Assembly: GCA_016490735.1 (NCBI GenBank)
Contig: JAEMWC010000391.1
Coordinates: forward strand, 102,501 to 166,500
From: Pachyseris speciosa
Taxonomy: Eukaryota; Cnidaria; Anthozoa; Scleractinia; Pachyseridae
DNA length: 64,000 bases
Direction of reading: 5' to 3'
A program made the position numbers and the translations under genes. This document shows positions 34,201 through 47,900 of the stretch, piece by piece (positions within the stretch are counted from its first letter, which is position 1; each line of letters begins with the position of its first letter). Below the pieces are notes generated by a model that had not been told where the DNA came from, did no database searches, and was given only the letters and a program-made list of their open reading frames with translations.

Positions 34201-36600
34201 ACCGAAGAGAATATGACGAGAGGAAATATGTTGTGGGGTAATATGTCCAGTGTTCTCGATTATCAACCATTGTCTTAGCACGGCACCTCCAAGTTAACAT
34301 CAAAGCCGCCACCAGCCTTTCCAGACAGTTGATAATTGGCAACCAAAAGGTTTATCCATCCAAATAAGAAATAGTACTTGGCAAATAACCGTTGGAATTT
34401 ACATTAGCATACCCGGGATATAAAGAAGAGATCTTGTCTAGCATTTTCTTACTAGGGAAAGTTTGGGATGGGGGGGGTGGGGGGGGGGGGGGGGGTGTTG
34501 GGGAGAGGAGAGGAGTGGCGGGACAGAAAAAAAATTACCAGTGCGGTTTCATGTGATCAAATATTCCATAATCAAATCACAATCATAATCATATTGTTGG
34601 CTTATAAAGTGCTGTCTCCCACCAATTCAAAAGAATTTTACACAATTCCCAATACATTAATTTACTTTTTGTAGAGAAATGCGTGTTTTTAATGACATTA
34701 ACCAGATAAATTTTTATCAGATAAACACAATTAACCGGTTTAAGAAGAATCGCAAGAAATATGTAATCTTGATTTTTTTTCTTTTTATGGAACACAGAGG
34801 CACAGCGTTGCTGGTTACCAAATTAAACGAATTTTTCAAAGGCAATCCAAAGTTTTAGGAGTTTATCAACAACATTAATTTCACCAGTTAAATTTACATT
34901 GTGGTCGATTTTAACAAAAGATTTGTTTAAATCTTTGGCAAGACTTGAAGTTTTGAATTTAGATGGTAGAGGATTTCAACTGAAAATAGCTTCCTCTGTA
35001 ACCTGAAAATACACTAATTTGTTTATCATACTGGTAGACGTAAAAATAGGTTTCAACTGTATCGTTGTGTCTCAGTTTGGCATAATCCGCTTCACCGAAG
35101 GATATTCTCCGTTCCCTCAAAAATAGTACATTCCTCTGTTACATCTGAGTAAATTACGACCTCTCTAGTCCATTTCCGTTCAATCTTGAGGGGAATAAGG
35201 CTTCATAGTCAACACTTACCAGCTTGGAGCTCTTTGCAAGGTCCAACTGTACGCCTAGCTAGTCAAAGGGTAGTGAGATGAAATATTCGAAAAGCTCATG
35301 TTTAAGCCGGTGTTTTGACAGCATTGTAAAGAAATACTGTTACGTCACGTGCTCTTTACTTGCTCAAGCATAAAAAGTGTTATCCTCTTGCACTATGACG
35401 AGACATTTGCTGATATCTTACTGAGAAACCTCGCAAGACGTCCATAGTTATAACTTAAGCTATAAAAACGGTGCCGTGAAAACGGGATATTCTATTTTTC
35501 AGATGGCTATAATGACAGGTGGAATTTCATCGCAAGACTAAACATTTCCGGTTGATGGAACTTACAAAGTACCTTTCTTGGATTTACTTTGCCAAGAAAT
35601 ATATTGCGAGTGAAAATAAAACCAAGAGCACTTTTAACATTATTTACCTTTAACCTGCTACGCCATAAAATTAGATATTTTTCATTTTGTATTTTGCTGG
35701 TGTGCTTTTTGTTGAATGCTTAGTTCATCATCCGTTATCTGTCTCCTTCCAAACTTTCCCCATTTTTTTTACCTAAGCCTGCTTTGACCACTTCAAGCTG
35801 TGCGCACCGTTAACTATGTTTACACTTAAGATATATCTAAGTTGCCAGGTCTTAGTAAACTCACTTAATTTTACACAACCAATAAAGGACGTACGAACTT
35901 CAATAAGGAGTAAAGACCGAGCTCCCGTGTGTTCCCAAAACATTCTGCCCCCTCTCCCTCCCTTTTTCACCCAGTACTATCAGGAGTATTAAAGCTAGAA
36001 TAGTCTTTCCAACCCTGCCCTTTGACGACATTACATAAGGAGGGAGTTACAAAAGCCTCAGTCTTGGATGTGCCACCATGAATTCCTTGTTTTAGCTCCA
36101 ACCGCAGATGTAATAAAAATTGCCTTTTAGCTAACGTTAACTGTAAAGAAACACTAGAATGATGACCAAAATGAAAGACAAAATGCTTAAATGGAAATCT
36201 AACGGTTTAGCGCAACGAGAATTGACTTTTACATCATGAGCCATAACCAGCTCAGTCATACTTTATTTTCTCAAATATATTTTATCCTTTATGCAATGAT
36301 TATTAGTAGCAAGCAGCACTGCGTCTTACAAAACTAGCGCCGTTGATCTGTATTTGTAAATAGCGCTATAGAAGTAATACAATTATTATTCTTATTATTA
36401 AATTGATGATGAAAAGATGAAGGATTTCCGTTCCTTCTTTCAATAGACTAAAAGGTGAAAAGTTCTGATAGCAGGTGAGAAATAACGAAGATTTAAAGTA
36501 TACATAGTTTCATTTGCTTCTTTATAAATACTGGCTTGCACAAACTTTACTAGTAAATTAAATTTAAATTTAAATTATTTTTTAATTCAAATTAAGACTT
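34201..36600. other. intergenic, no gene seen
   Basis: A G-rich tract lies at 34468-34500. The rest is A/T-rich with short frames only. It separates genes A and B along with the elements at 30.5-34.2 kb. Confidence 0.5.
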
Positions 36601-36609
36601 AAATTTAAC

Positions 36610-39182
36610 TTAGTTTTTGCTTTTCTTTTTATGTTCCTTGGTTTCGTGTTGCTTATCTTTATAGTGCTTCCCGTGCTTTTTCTTCGATTTTTCACCTTTG
36701 TCGAATGTAGGTGCGGGTGCAGGCACCGCGGCAGGGGCCGCTGGAAATGGTGCTGGCGCGGGTGCTGGATATGGAGCCGGAGCAGGAGCTGGAAATGGTG
36801 CCGGAGCGGGCACTGGTGACGGCGCTGGAGCGGGAGCTGGGGATGGCATTGGAGAGGGTACCGGGGAAGGAACCGGAGAGGGTACTGGAGAGGGTATCGG
36901 CGAAGGAACCGGTGAAGGTACTGGAGAGGGTACCGGGGAAGGAACCGGTGAAGGTACTGGAGACGGTACCGGGGAAGGAACCGGAGAGGGTACTGGAGAT
37001 GGCACTGGTACTGGTAAAGGCTGCAAGGACAAACAAAAATGTTTTAAGGTTATATAATGCAAAATTGCAATTCAATTTCACCACCTCCCTCCATCCTCGG
37101 ATGATCTCTCTTCAAGGAGACAGTAATAACTTCTATCTAACTGACTCAGCCTCTCATATCAACAACAATATATGATGAAGTATTTTAACAACATCGGTCA
37201 CGCCACATGGTCACGCAGCAAATCACTCGTGGCAAGTGGCCAAAGACCAACTTGTCGCAATTAAAACAAGCCGGTGCCATACGAGAAGAAGCAGGTTATG
37301 CCCCACTCCATTCTCTCCACGTAGAGAATTGCAAGTCGATCGGATCAATCCATATCGATAGTTGTATGCAGTAAAATGAACACTCCTTGAACGCTTGATT
37401 TTGGGACAAAGAAGATCAACAGAGCAAAAAGAAAATGAACAAAACAAACTCAATGAGTTAAATCTAAACTCTAAAGTCCGTAATATTAAGACATGTTATC
37501 TTTTGGTGCAAATGTTCTCAACCTAGAATTGGAAGGTCAAACTTCCTGGAAGCTAAATCATTTGGTAGACATCCTAGACGAAAGTAGGAATGAGACTTCA
37601 TTAGCAGGAAAAAGAATTAATTATTGCTTACCTGTGGTGATGGACCTGGATACGGCCCTGGATACGGGTATGGGTAAGGAGATGGATAAGGGTAGGGGTA
37701 AGGGGCAGGATAGGGGGTGGGGTAGGGCGAAGGATAGGGGTAGGGGTAGGGGGCAGGATACGGTGACGGAATTGGGTACTGTCCGGGTTGGTATTGGTAA
37801 GGGTGTAGAGTTTTGAGGGGATATGGATATGATGTGTTGGCTGGCTGTACGTTATTGTATTTTGTACAGCTGTAGCGACAAATTTCTCTTATCTTGGTGG
37901 TTGTGCTACAGTAACCAAGCCTCCCCAATACAGGACAATCTGCTCGGCGATCCTCGTGGCCATTGTCTGAAACAAAGAAAATGTTGGAGGTATATTTTGT
38001 AGGTCAAAATGATTTTAACCTTGGTCAAAATTAAATGATTTTTTCTCCTAACCCTAATTGTTCATGAATCATAAATAATTAAGGTTTGGAGATAAGGATG
38101 CATTAACCTTATGGAAACGTAAAGCCCTGGTCAGACGGCGCATCATAGTCGATGATAGTTGACGATAGTCGATGAATGTTGAAACGCGCGCTATCGTTTG
38201 ACCGCTAACTATAATGGACTATCATCGCCTATCATGAACTATCCTTCACTTTGAACCTATTCAAAAATCTCATGATAGTCGATGATAGTTTTTGCCGTTT
38301 GACCACGCGCATGATAGTCGATGATAGTTTTACGGTCAGCTGTTTCCTCCCAACATCGACAGGCGCAGTTAAATAAATAAAACAGAGACCAAACAAATGA
38401 TGAAAATCTTGACTACGACGGACAACAAAAATAAACGTTGCCGTTCGTTAGACGCGGAACACCTGCGGAGGGGTCGGAGAAATCAAAGACGAAGGCGATC
38501 AAATGGAATAACAACTTCATACCAGCATTGTGTTTACAGCCTTTTCGCCTCGCTATTTTCACGGAGATTAGTGCGAGCGTCACTCAAGCGACACCCGAGC
38601 TTGCGAAGACTTCCGGTAAACTATCATCGACTATCACGAACTTCTTCGAGCCGATTGACCACACGCATGAGAGTTAATGATAGTTTTGGACTCTTCAACT
38701 ATCCTCGACTATCATGCGCCGTTTGACCAGGGCATCAAAGAGACTAAATGCGAATCGACTCTAATATCCATGGTTTCTCGAGCGCACTTAAATTCTCAAC
38801 TGAAAAAGAAAGAAAATAGCAATAACGTTCCTTTCTACTTCTTATGTAATTTTTAATTCTCATAAATTCGGCGCCAGACAATTTGTTTAATTAGTGGGTA
38901 AAAGATTAAAAGCATATGGGTGTTTAAAATCATCGTCATCATCATCACCATTACCATCACCATCACCATCACCATCATCATCACCATCATCATCACCATC
39001 ATCCTCATCCTCATCCTCATCCTCATCACCATCACCATCATCATCATCATCATCATCACCAGCATCATCATTATCATCATCATCATCACCATCACCATCA
39101 CCATCACCATCATCATCACCATCATCCTCATCCTCATCCTCATCCTCATCCTCATCCTCATCCTCATCCTCATCACCATCAC

Positions 39183-39226
<44 letters not shown>

Positions 39227-42200
39227 CCAGCATCATCATTATCATCATCATCATCATCATCATCACCATCACCATCATCATCATCATTTTCATTTGTCAC
39301 TTTCATGTTTTTTTTTTTAATTTCCATATTTAATTGAATTTCACTAATGTAACACTGCATTTATTAAAATGTGTTTTTAATTCGGGGAGGGTAACGTCTT
39401 ATAAATATCAACAGAGTCAACAAAATGGTCTTGTACCGCGACATTTTTATCAAACAATCAAAACTTACCTGGCCCACAGAATTCGCAAGTCCTTTTACAA
39501 TTTTGCATCATGTAATCTGGAAGTTCCTGGCAGCCGTCAACTAGTGCCCATTCTTCACAATCACTGACATCTCGATCTTGGCAACGTTTAATATCCTCTA
39601 AAATGGAATAATCGAAACACGTTGAATACATGCTAGTATACATACTCACTGGACTTAAATACAAACATCCGTTTACTCATTATTACCTTCAGCATTAATT
39701 CATTGACTCATTGATTCATTGATTCATTGATTCAGTGATTACTTCAATCATACATTCATTTTTTGATTCATTCATTTGTTCATTCGTTCGAGCTTTCACC
39801 CATCTGTTCATCCCAGTCAAGTCACGACATTCAGAGCAGGAAAACCTTCTGCAGAGCTTTCTGTGCATCACCGCTTGGGAGCTTTTCCAGGAGTCCAGTT
39901 GGCTTTTAAATGAAATCGACCAAAATAAAAGTTGAGTGATGTCGTTATCAATATTATATCTCTCACTTAGTACGCGAGCTGTTACGGATCCTCGTTTTTT
40001 CCCGTTGATTTATGGCCCAAGCGCAAAGCGCATTACGGACCTCGAACTCGGTTAGTAATAGGTATTTATCATTCATATTGCTGACGCTACCACTATCACT
40101 ATCATTCTCATTAGTTTTCTGTCATTAGTATTCTGTCATTATCACCGTCACTGTCACTATCACTATCACTATCACTAATAGGTTTAATGAGTAACAACAA
40201 TCGCTCTGCACGTGCGTTTCACATTTTGGTACATTTATTTGTCGTCCTCTGCAAAACAAGAACGTGAAATAACCAAATTTTAAGTTTTTGCTAGATTACA
40301 TGAGCGCATGACGGTAACTGTTTCGTTCTTTTGCCTTATTTAACGCTGCTCAGGGAACTTTAGTTCCTGAACAGTTCAATAGCATTTTCCATGTTTACGA
40401 AAGAGCTACAAAGGGGGTTATTTTGAAATGACGATTTCGTCGCCGTCGCCGTCGGCGTTGCTAAAGCTCCTTATCATCACCATCACTATCGCTGCCATTG
40501 TCACTGTCGCTGTCGCTGTCGCTGTCACTATGACTATGACTATGACTATGACTATGACTATGACTATGACTATGACTATGACTATGACTATGACTATGAC
40601 TATGACTATGACTATGACTATCACTTTAACTGTCACTATCAAAGTCAAATCATTGTCACTGTCACCATCACTATCACCAGGGAGCTTTAGCAACGTTGTC
40701 GTTGCTAAAGCTCCTTATCATCACTATCACTATCGCTGCCACTGTCACTATCACTGTCACTATAACGGTCACCATCACGATCACTACAGTGGAACCTCTA
40801 TTAAGCGGTCACCCTCGGGGTAACGTCAAGTGGCCGCTTAAAGGAGGTTGGCCGCTTAATAGAGGTTCGTCAGAAATTAGCATAATCTATTGTAGAAACG
40901 TAACTTTATTCTAACACAAACTCCTTTTGAATAAAGTGGATTAATTTCTAAAGAAACTGTGGTCTGTGGTGCTGCGTCGGTGCGGGAGTGAAATACGAAA
41001 ATTTTGATCGAATCGCTCCGACGAAGGGCTAACGCTCGAAACGTCAGCTAATCGAATCCCTGAACGGTGGTCAATTTACATTGTCGACTCCGTTGATAAA
41101 CTTAATTTTCGTATTTTCCTTTTTTTATAGCTGGGTAGACTGCTTGGGTATGCTCTGTTCTTACGTACGCTGCACTTGTCTTTTTTTATGCCCTGCCACA
41201 GTACTTAAAAGACGAGTTGGTGCGAGTTGAAGAGCGGGCAATGTCTATAATATGCCCAGGACTGCCTTACCAGGAGGCTGGTAAGGCAGTAGTGAACATT
41301 GTGCCTATTGTAGATTTCATCATGGGACTATGCACTAATACTTTCGACACCATTATTAAGGACCCTGAACACCTTCCGAACAGTTTAATACTATTTAGTG
41401 GTCCGTCACGTTATGCTCTACGGTGCAACAGGCGCTTCACCGTACCTAAATGCAAGACAGATCGCTTTAGGAATAGTTTTATAATTAGATCCTGTATTGA
41501 TAATATGTATATCGAGATTGTTAGTTTTTTTTTTTTTTTTTTGGTCATATTCTTTATACTTTTATTTTAACTGTGCTTAGTTCTATATATACAGTTCATT
41601 GATTTTATCATTTGTAAATAGGCAATTCAGCTTTCGGGCTGCAATGTATTGGTGATTAAACTATCTATCTTCATCTATCTAAAAATTAACGTTGAATATC
41701 AGCTAAAGCGAGAATAATGTAAGAAGAAAGATCTGGCTAATGTGGTGGCGATTGTCCGACCAGTTCCACGTGGGAAATCTTGTGAGGAATTTCGTACAAA
41801 ACAATGGCACCAAAATGAGCTGGGGGTCTTGAAGATATCACGAAACTGGTGGCAACATTGGTTCCTAAATTTACCAAATCAAAACGTATAAACAGCGGTG
41901 GTGGCTATGGTGGCTATGGTGACTATGTGTGTACTACTTCATAGACTGCTAGTAGTCCCTTTATGAATACTCGAAAGGCGTAACCATCAACAGCGCGGTG
42001 AGCAACAGTGCGGCGAGACTGGAGCTCAGTAGGAGAAAAAAAGCGAAAAGAGACTCCTCTCAGCCCATGCATTCACTTCAGGATTCACCAGCTCCCCAAT
42101 ATTCAGAAGGGACAGCCTAAGTAATTCACGGGAGATAATCCGTTCATTCAATGGTTGGAATCGAAGCTTAAAACAATTGAATGTACAAGACCATGCAAGG

Positions 42201-44864
42201 AAAAAAATATCACGTATATTATAGTAGACCTTATTTAATTTGATGCGCTCTATACTGAGCATGCATGTTGAGTATAATGTTTATTGAATGTAGAACTTAT
42301 CTTCGCAGTTGTGAACGCAATTAATGCAATTGCGTAAAAAAGCCTGAAAAAACCCGTTGAAGTCCTCAATTTTTTTCACGCTTCTTGAGGCTTCTTGACG
42401 CAATTGCAAAAATTGCGTTCACAACTGTCACTGTCACTATCACTATCACTATTACTATCACTATCACTATCACCGTCACTATCACCGTCACTATCACTAT
42501 CACTATCACTATCACCGTCACTGTCACTGTCACTGTCACTGTCACTGTCACTGTCACTGTCACTATCACTATCACTGTCACTATCACTATCACGATAACT
42601 ATCAAATCACTGTCAGTATCACTGTCACTATCACTGTCCCTGTCACTGTCACTATCACTGTCACTATAACTATCACTATCACTATCGATGTCACTATCAC
42701 TGTCACTGTCACTGTCACTGTCACTGTCACTGTCACTGTCACTGTCACTGCCACTATCACTATCACTATCACTATCACTATCACTGTCACTGTCACTGTC
42801 ACTGTCACTAACGCTATCACTATCACTATCACTATCACTATCACTGTCACTATCACTATCACTATCACTATCACTATCACTGTCACTAACGCTATCACTA
42901 TCACTATCACTATCACCGTCACTATCACTATCACTATCACTATCACTATCAATATCACTATCACTGTCACTAACACTATCACTATCACTATCACTATCAT
43001 TATCACTGTCACTATCACTATCACTGCCACTTTCACTATCATTGTCAATTTCACTGTCACTATCACTGTCACTATCACTGTCACTAACGCTATCACTATC
43101 ACTATCACTGTCACTATCACTATCACTGTCACTAACACTCTCACTATCACTGTCACTGTCACTATCATTATCACTGTCACTTTAGCTATCACTATCACTA
43201 TCACTAACACTCTCACTATCACTGTCACTGTCACTGTCACTGTCACTATCACTGTCACTGTCACTGTCACTGTCACTGTCACTGTCACTATCACTGTCAC
43301 TATCACTATCACTATCACTATCACTATCACTATCACTATCACTATCACTGTCACTGTCACTGTCAGTATCACTGTCACTATCACTATCACTTGTTGACTT
43401 CACACTAGAAGCTAAGTTAGTCTCAAGTAAGCACTTGGCTCAAGTGCACTTGAAAATCTCAAGTCCCACTTTCAGAAACTTGACTTCACACCTAATGACA
43501 AAGTATATTACTTGAAGCACAGGCTGTCGATCATCTTTCGCCGTAAAATCCGTCCCGCATATCACAAATGCGATTCCTCGCCAGTAAAATCATGAGGCCT
43601 TCACTTGTAGTTCCTATATATTTTTCGCTATTTTAAACTCAAATTGTACTTATTAACGGAGTTGTTGTGGTGCAAAAAAATGAACAGTTGCTGGTTTTGG
43701 TGTCAGATGAAATGAAAAGCGATGGTATAGGCTGTTTCTGTAAATGAAATTCAAATGAGAGTTTTAGTTCAATCATTTGTATCGACTATTCTTTCCTTTC
43801 TGTGTATTCTTACATAGAATAAATGTTTGATATAGTTCTCCAAACTCCAGCCATCCATTTTGAATTTTTCCATCGATCACAGCAGGCAAGTTGTTTATCC
43901 GTCGGTTCATCAAAATCGTGGCACTGCTGCACATCGCTTTCAGTTGGCTTTCATTTCCTATTGGTCAAGTGTGTTCTCAAGTGTGGTGTAGATCATACTT
44001 GGCGGCGAACTTCGGCATCTTTGAACTACGAACGTTTCCATGGTCACTAAGTAAAGTTCAAGTAAGTACAGTTCACCCCTTCACACTCGAAGTATGTTCC
44101 AAGTGCACTTAGATTATACTTACAAGCTCTAGTGTGAAGCCGACAACTGTCACTAACAGTATCCCTATCACTGTCACTGTCACTGTCACTGTCACTATTA
44201 GGGTATTTTCCATTAGCTTAGTTAGGAGTCGCTTTTTGTATTCTAGGTATTACGGCCTTAATAATATACATGAAAAAATTTCTCGATTCTGATTGGCTAA
44301 GAGATTTGCAGTTTTTAGGAAACACCGGTGCAGAAAAAAGGTAATTCGGTGCAGAAAAAAGGAAATACAGTGCAAAACAAGATAAAAAACTGAGGATACT
44401 GATTGGTTGATAAACAAAGGCGCTGCGATTGAGCCAATCAAACGCGGCCTCTGAATGGCTCAAAGTCTGAAGAGCTGAGGGCGACTCTGCGAGCCAAAAC
44501 AATGGCTGGCTCTTTGAGCAGGTTTTCTTTCTTCGTGAACGCAATAACAGCAGAGAAGCTGCAAAACAGCTCTAAAAAGGAGAAACGGCTGCGAAAAGCA
44601 CTGTATTTTAGCTGTCTGTTTGGAAACAGTGGTGTCCAGAGAAGAGAATTACCGACGTAATTGGAATTACGAGTCCGTTGATGGAGTGACGCCGAGATTA
44701 ATAAACAAACAAGGACAAACAGTTATAATAAAAAGTGAGATCTTTAAGTACAGGTAATCACATGATTTCGAGTGCAATTTGGAATAAATAAGCACTTGTA
44801 AATTTTTTCAAAGACCGCAAATTGCACCCGCCCTAAGGCCTCGTGCAATTTTGTGAGTCTTTGA

Positions 44865-44900
<36 letters not shown>

Positions 44901-47900
44901 TCGAAATCATGTGATTACCTGTACTTAAAGATCTCACTTTTTATTATAACTGTAAAGAGATAACCTAATAAAATTAAAGAATCTTCTTCTTCTTCTTCTT
45001 CTATCACTGTCACTATTGCTATCACCATCACTGTCCCTATCACTGTCACTATCACTGTCGCTGTCACTATCAATGTCACTGTCACTATCAATGTCACTGT
45101 CAATACCACTGTCACTGTCACTGTAACAATCACTATCACTCTCAATATCACTGTCACTGTAATTGTCACTATCACTATCACTATTACTGTCACTATCACT
45201 GGTACTATCGCTGTCACTATCACTGTCACTGTCGCTGTCACTATCACTATCACTGTCACTGTCACTGTCACTGTCACTATAACGAACACTGTCACTGTCA
45301 CTATCACTATCACTGTCACTGTCACTGTCACTGTCCCTGTCACTATCACTATCACTATCACTGTCACTGTCTCTGTGACTATCACTGTCAAAGTCAAGGT
45401 CACTATCACTGTCACTATCACTGTCACTATCATTATCAAAGTCCCAGACACTGTCACTGTCACTATCACTGTCACTATCACTGTCAGTCTCACTGTCACT
45501 GTCACTAACACTGTCACTATCACTCTCACTGTCACTGACACTATCACTGTCACTATCACTATCACTATCACTCTCACTGTCACTGTCATTGTCACTGTCA
45601 CTGTCACTATAACTGTCACTGTCACTATCACTATCACTGTCACTGTCACTGTCACTATTGCCATCACTATCACTGTCACTATCACTGTCACAGTCACTAT
45701 CACTATCACTATCACTATCACTATCACTATCACTGTCACTGTCACTTCACTATCACTATCATTATCACTATCACTGTCACTATCACTATCACTATCACTA
45801 ACACTATCACTGTCAATATCCCTATCACTATCACTGTCACTATCACTATCTCTGTCACTATCACTATCACTGCCACTATCACTGTCACTGTCACTATAAC
45901 AAACACTGTCACTGTCTCTACCGCTATCACTATCACTGTCACTATCACTGTCGCTGTCACTATCACTATCACTATCACTATCAACATCACTGTCACTATC
46001 ACTGTCACGGTCGCTATCACTGTCACTGTCACTATCACTATAACTAACACTGTCACTATCACTGTCACTATCACTATCACTGTCACTGTCCCTGTCACTA
46101 TAACTGTCACTGTCACTGTCACTGTCACTGTCAATATCACTGTCATAGTCAAGGTCACTATCACTGTCACTATCACTGTCACTATCACTGTCGGTATCAC
46201 TATTAAAGTCACAGACACTGTCACTGTCACTGTCACTATCACTGTCACTCTCACTCTCACTGTCACTAACACTCTCACTATCACTCTCACTGTCACTGAC
46301 ACTTTCATTGTCACTATCACTCTCACTGTCGCTGTCACTGTAACTGTCACTGTCACTATAACTGTCACTGTCACAATCACTATCACTATCACTATCACTG
46401 TTACTGTCACTGTCACTATTGCTATCACTATCACTGTCACTATCACTGTCACTGTCACTATCACTATCACTATCACTATCACTGTCACTGTCACTATCAC
46501 TATCATTATCACTATCACTGTCGCTATCACTATCTCTATCACTATCACTGTCAATATCCTTATCACTATAACTCTCACTATCACTATCTCTGTCATTCTC
46601 ACTATCACTGCCACTATCACTGTCACTGTCACTATAACAATCACTGTCACTGTCGCTACCGCTATCACTATCACTGTCACTATCACTGTCGCTGTCACTA
46701 TCACTATCACTATCACTGTCACTATCACTCTCACTGTCGCTATCACTGTCACTCTCACTATCACTGTCACTATCACTATCACTATCACTATCACTATCAC
46801 TATCACTGTCACTCTCACTGTCACTGTCACTGTCAGTATCCCTGTCACTGTCACTGTCACTGTCAATGTCACTGTCACTATCACTGTCACTGCCACTTTC
46901 ACTATCACTATCACTATCACTATCACTTTCACTATTACTATCACTGTCACTATTGATATCACTATGACTATCACTGTGACTGTCACTATTAGTATCACTA
47001 TCACCGTCACTATTGCTATCACTATCACCGTCACTATCACTATCACTGTCCCTGTCACTATCACTATCACTATCACTATGACTGTCACTGTCACTGTCAC
47101 TATCCCTGTCACTATCACTATCACTATCACTATCACTATCACTGTCACTGTCACTGTCACTGTCACTGTCACTGTCACAATCACTGTCACTATCACTGTC
47201 ACTGTCACTATCACTGTCACTATTGCTATCACCATCACTGTCACTATCACTTTATCTATCACTGTCACTGTCACATTCACTGTCCCTATCCCTGTCACTG
47301 TGACTGTCACTGTCACTGTCACTATAACTATCACTTTCACTGTCACTGTCACTGTCACTATCACTATCAGTGTCACTATCACGATCACTGTCACTGTCAC
47401 TATTGATATCACTAAGACTATAACTGTGACCGTCACTATTGCTATCACTATCACCGTCATTAAAGCTATCCCTATGACCGTAAATATCAGTATCACTGTC
47501 CCTGGCACTATCACTATCACTATCACTGTCACTGTCACTGTCACTGTCAATGTCACTATCACTATCACTGTCACTATCACTCTCACTCTCACTATCCCTG
47601 TCACTGTCACTATCACTATCATTGTCACTGTCACTGTCACTGTCACTGTCACTTTCACTATCACTGTCACTGTCACTATCACTATCACTGTTACTATCAC
47701 CATCACTGTCAATGTCACTGTCACTATCACTGTCACTATCACTGTCACTTTCACTATCAATATCACAACTATCACTATCACCATCACCATCACTGTCACT
47801 GTCACTGTCACTATCCCTGTCACTGTGACTGTCACTGTCACTATCGCTATAACTATATATCTCACTGTCACTGTCACTGTCACTATAACTATCACTGTCA

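Noticed and set aside
43182..43403. Asp-Ser repeat frame resembling phosphophoryn-like acidic matrix proteins of mineralising tissue.
   Set aside because: It is one of six readings of the hexamer satellite, lacks a signal peptide and splice sites, and is intronic to gene A. Tempting in a coral but unsupported.
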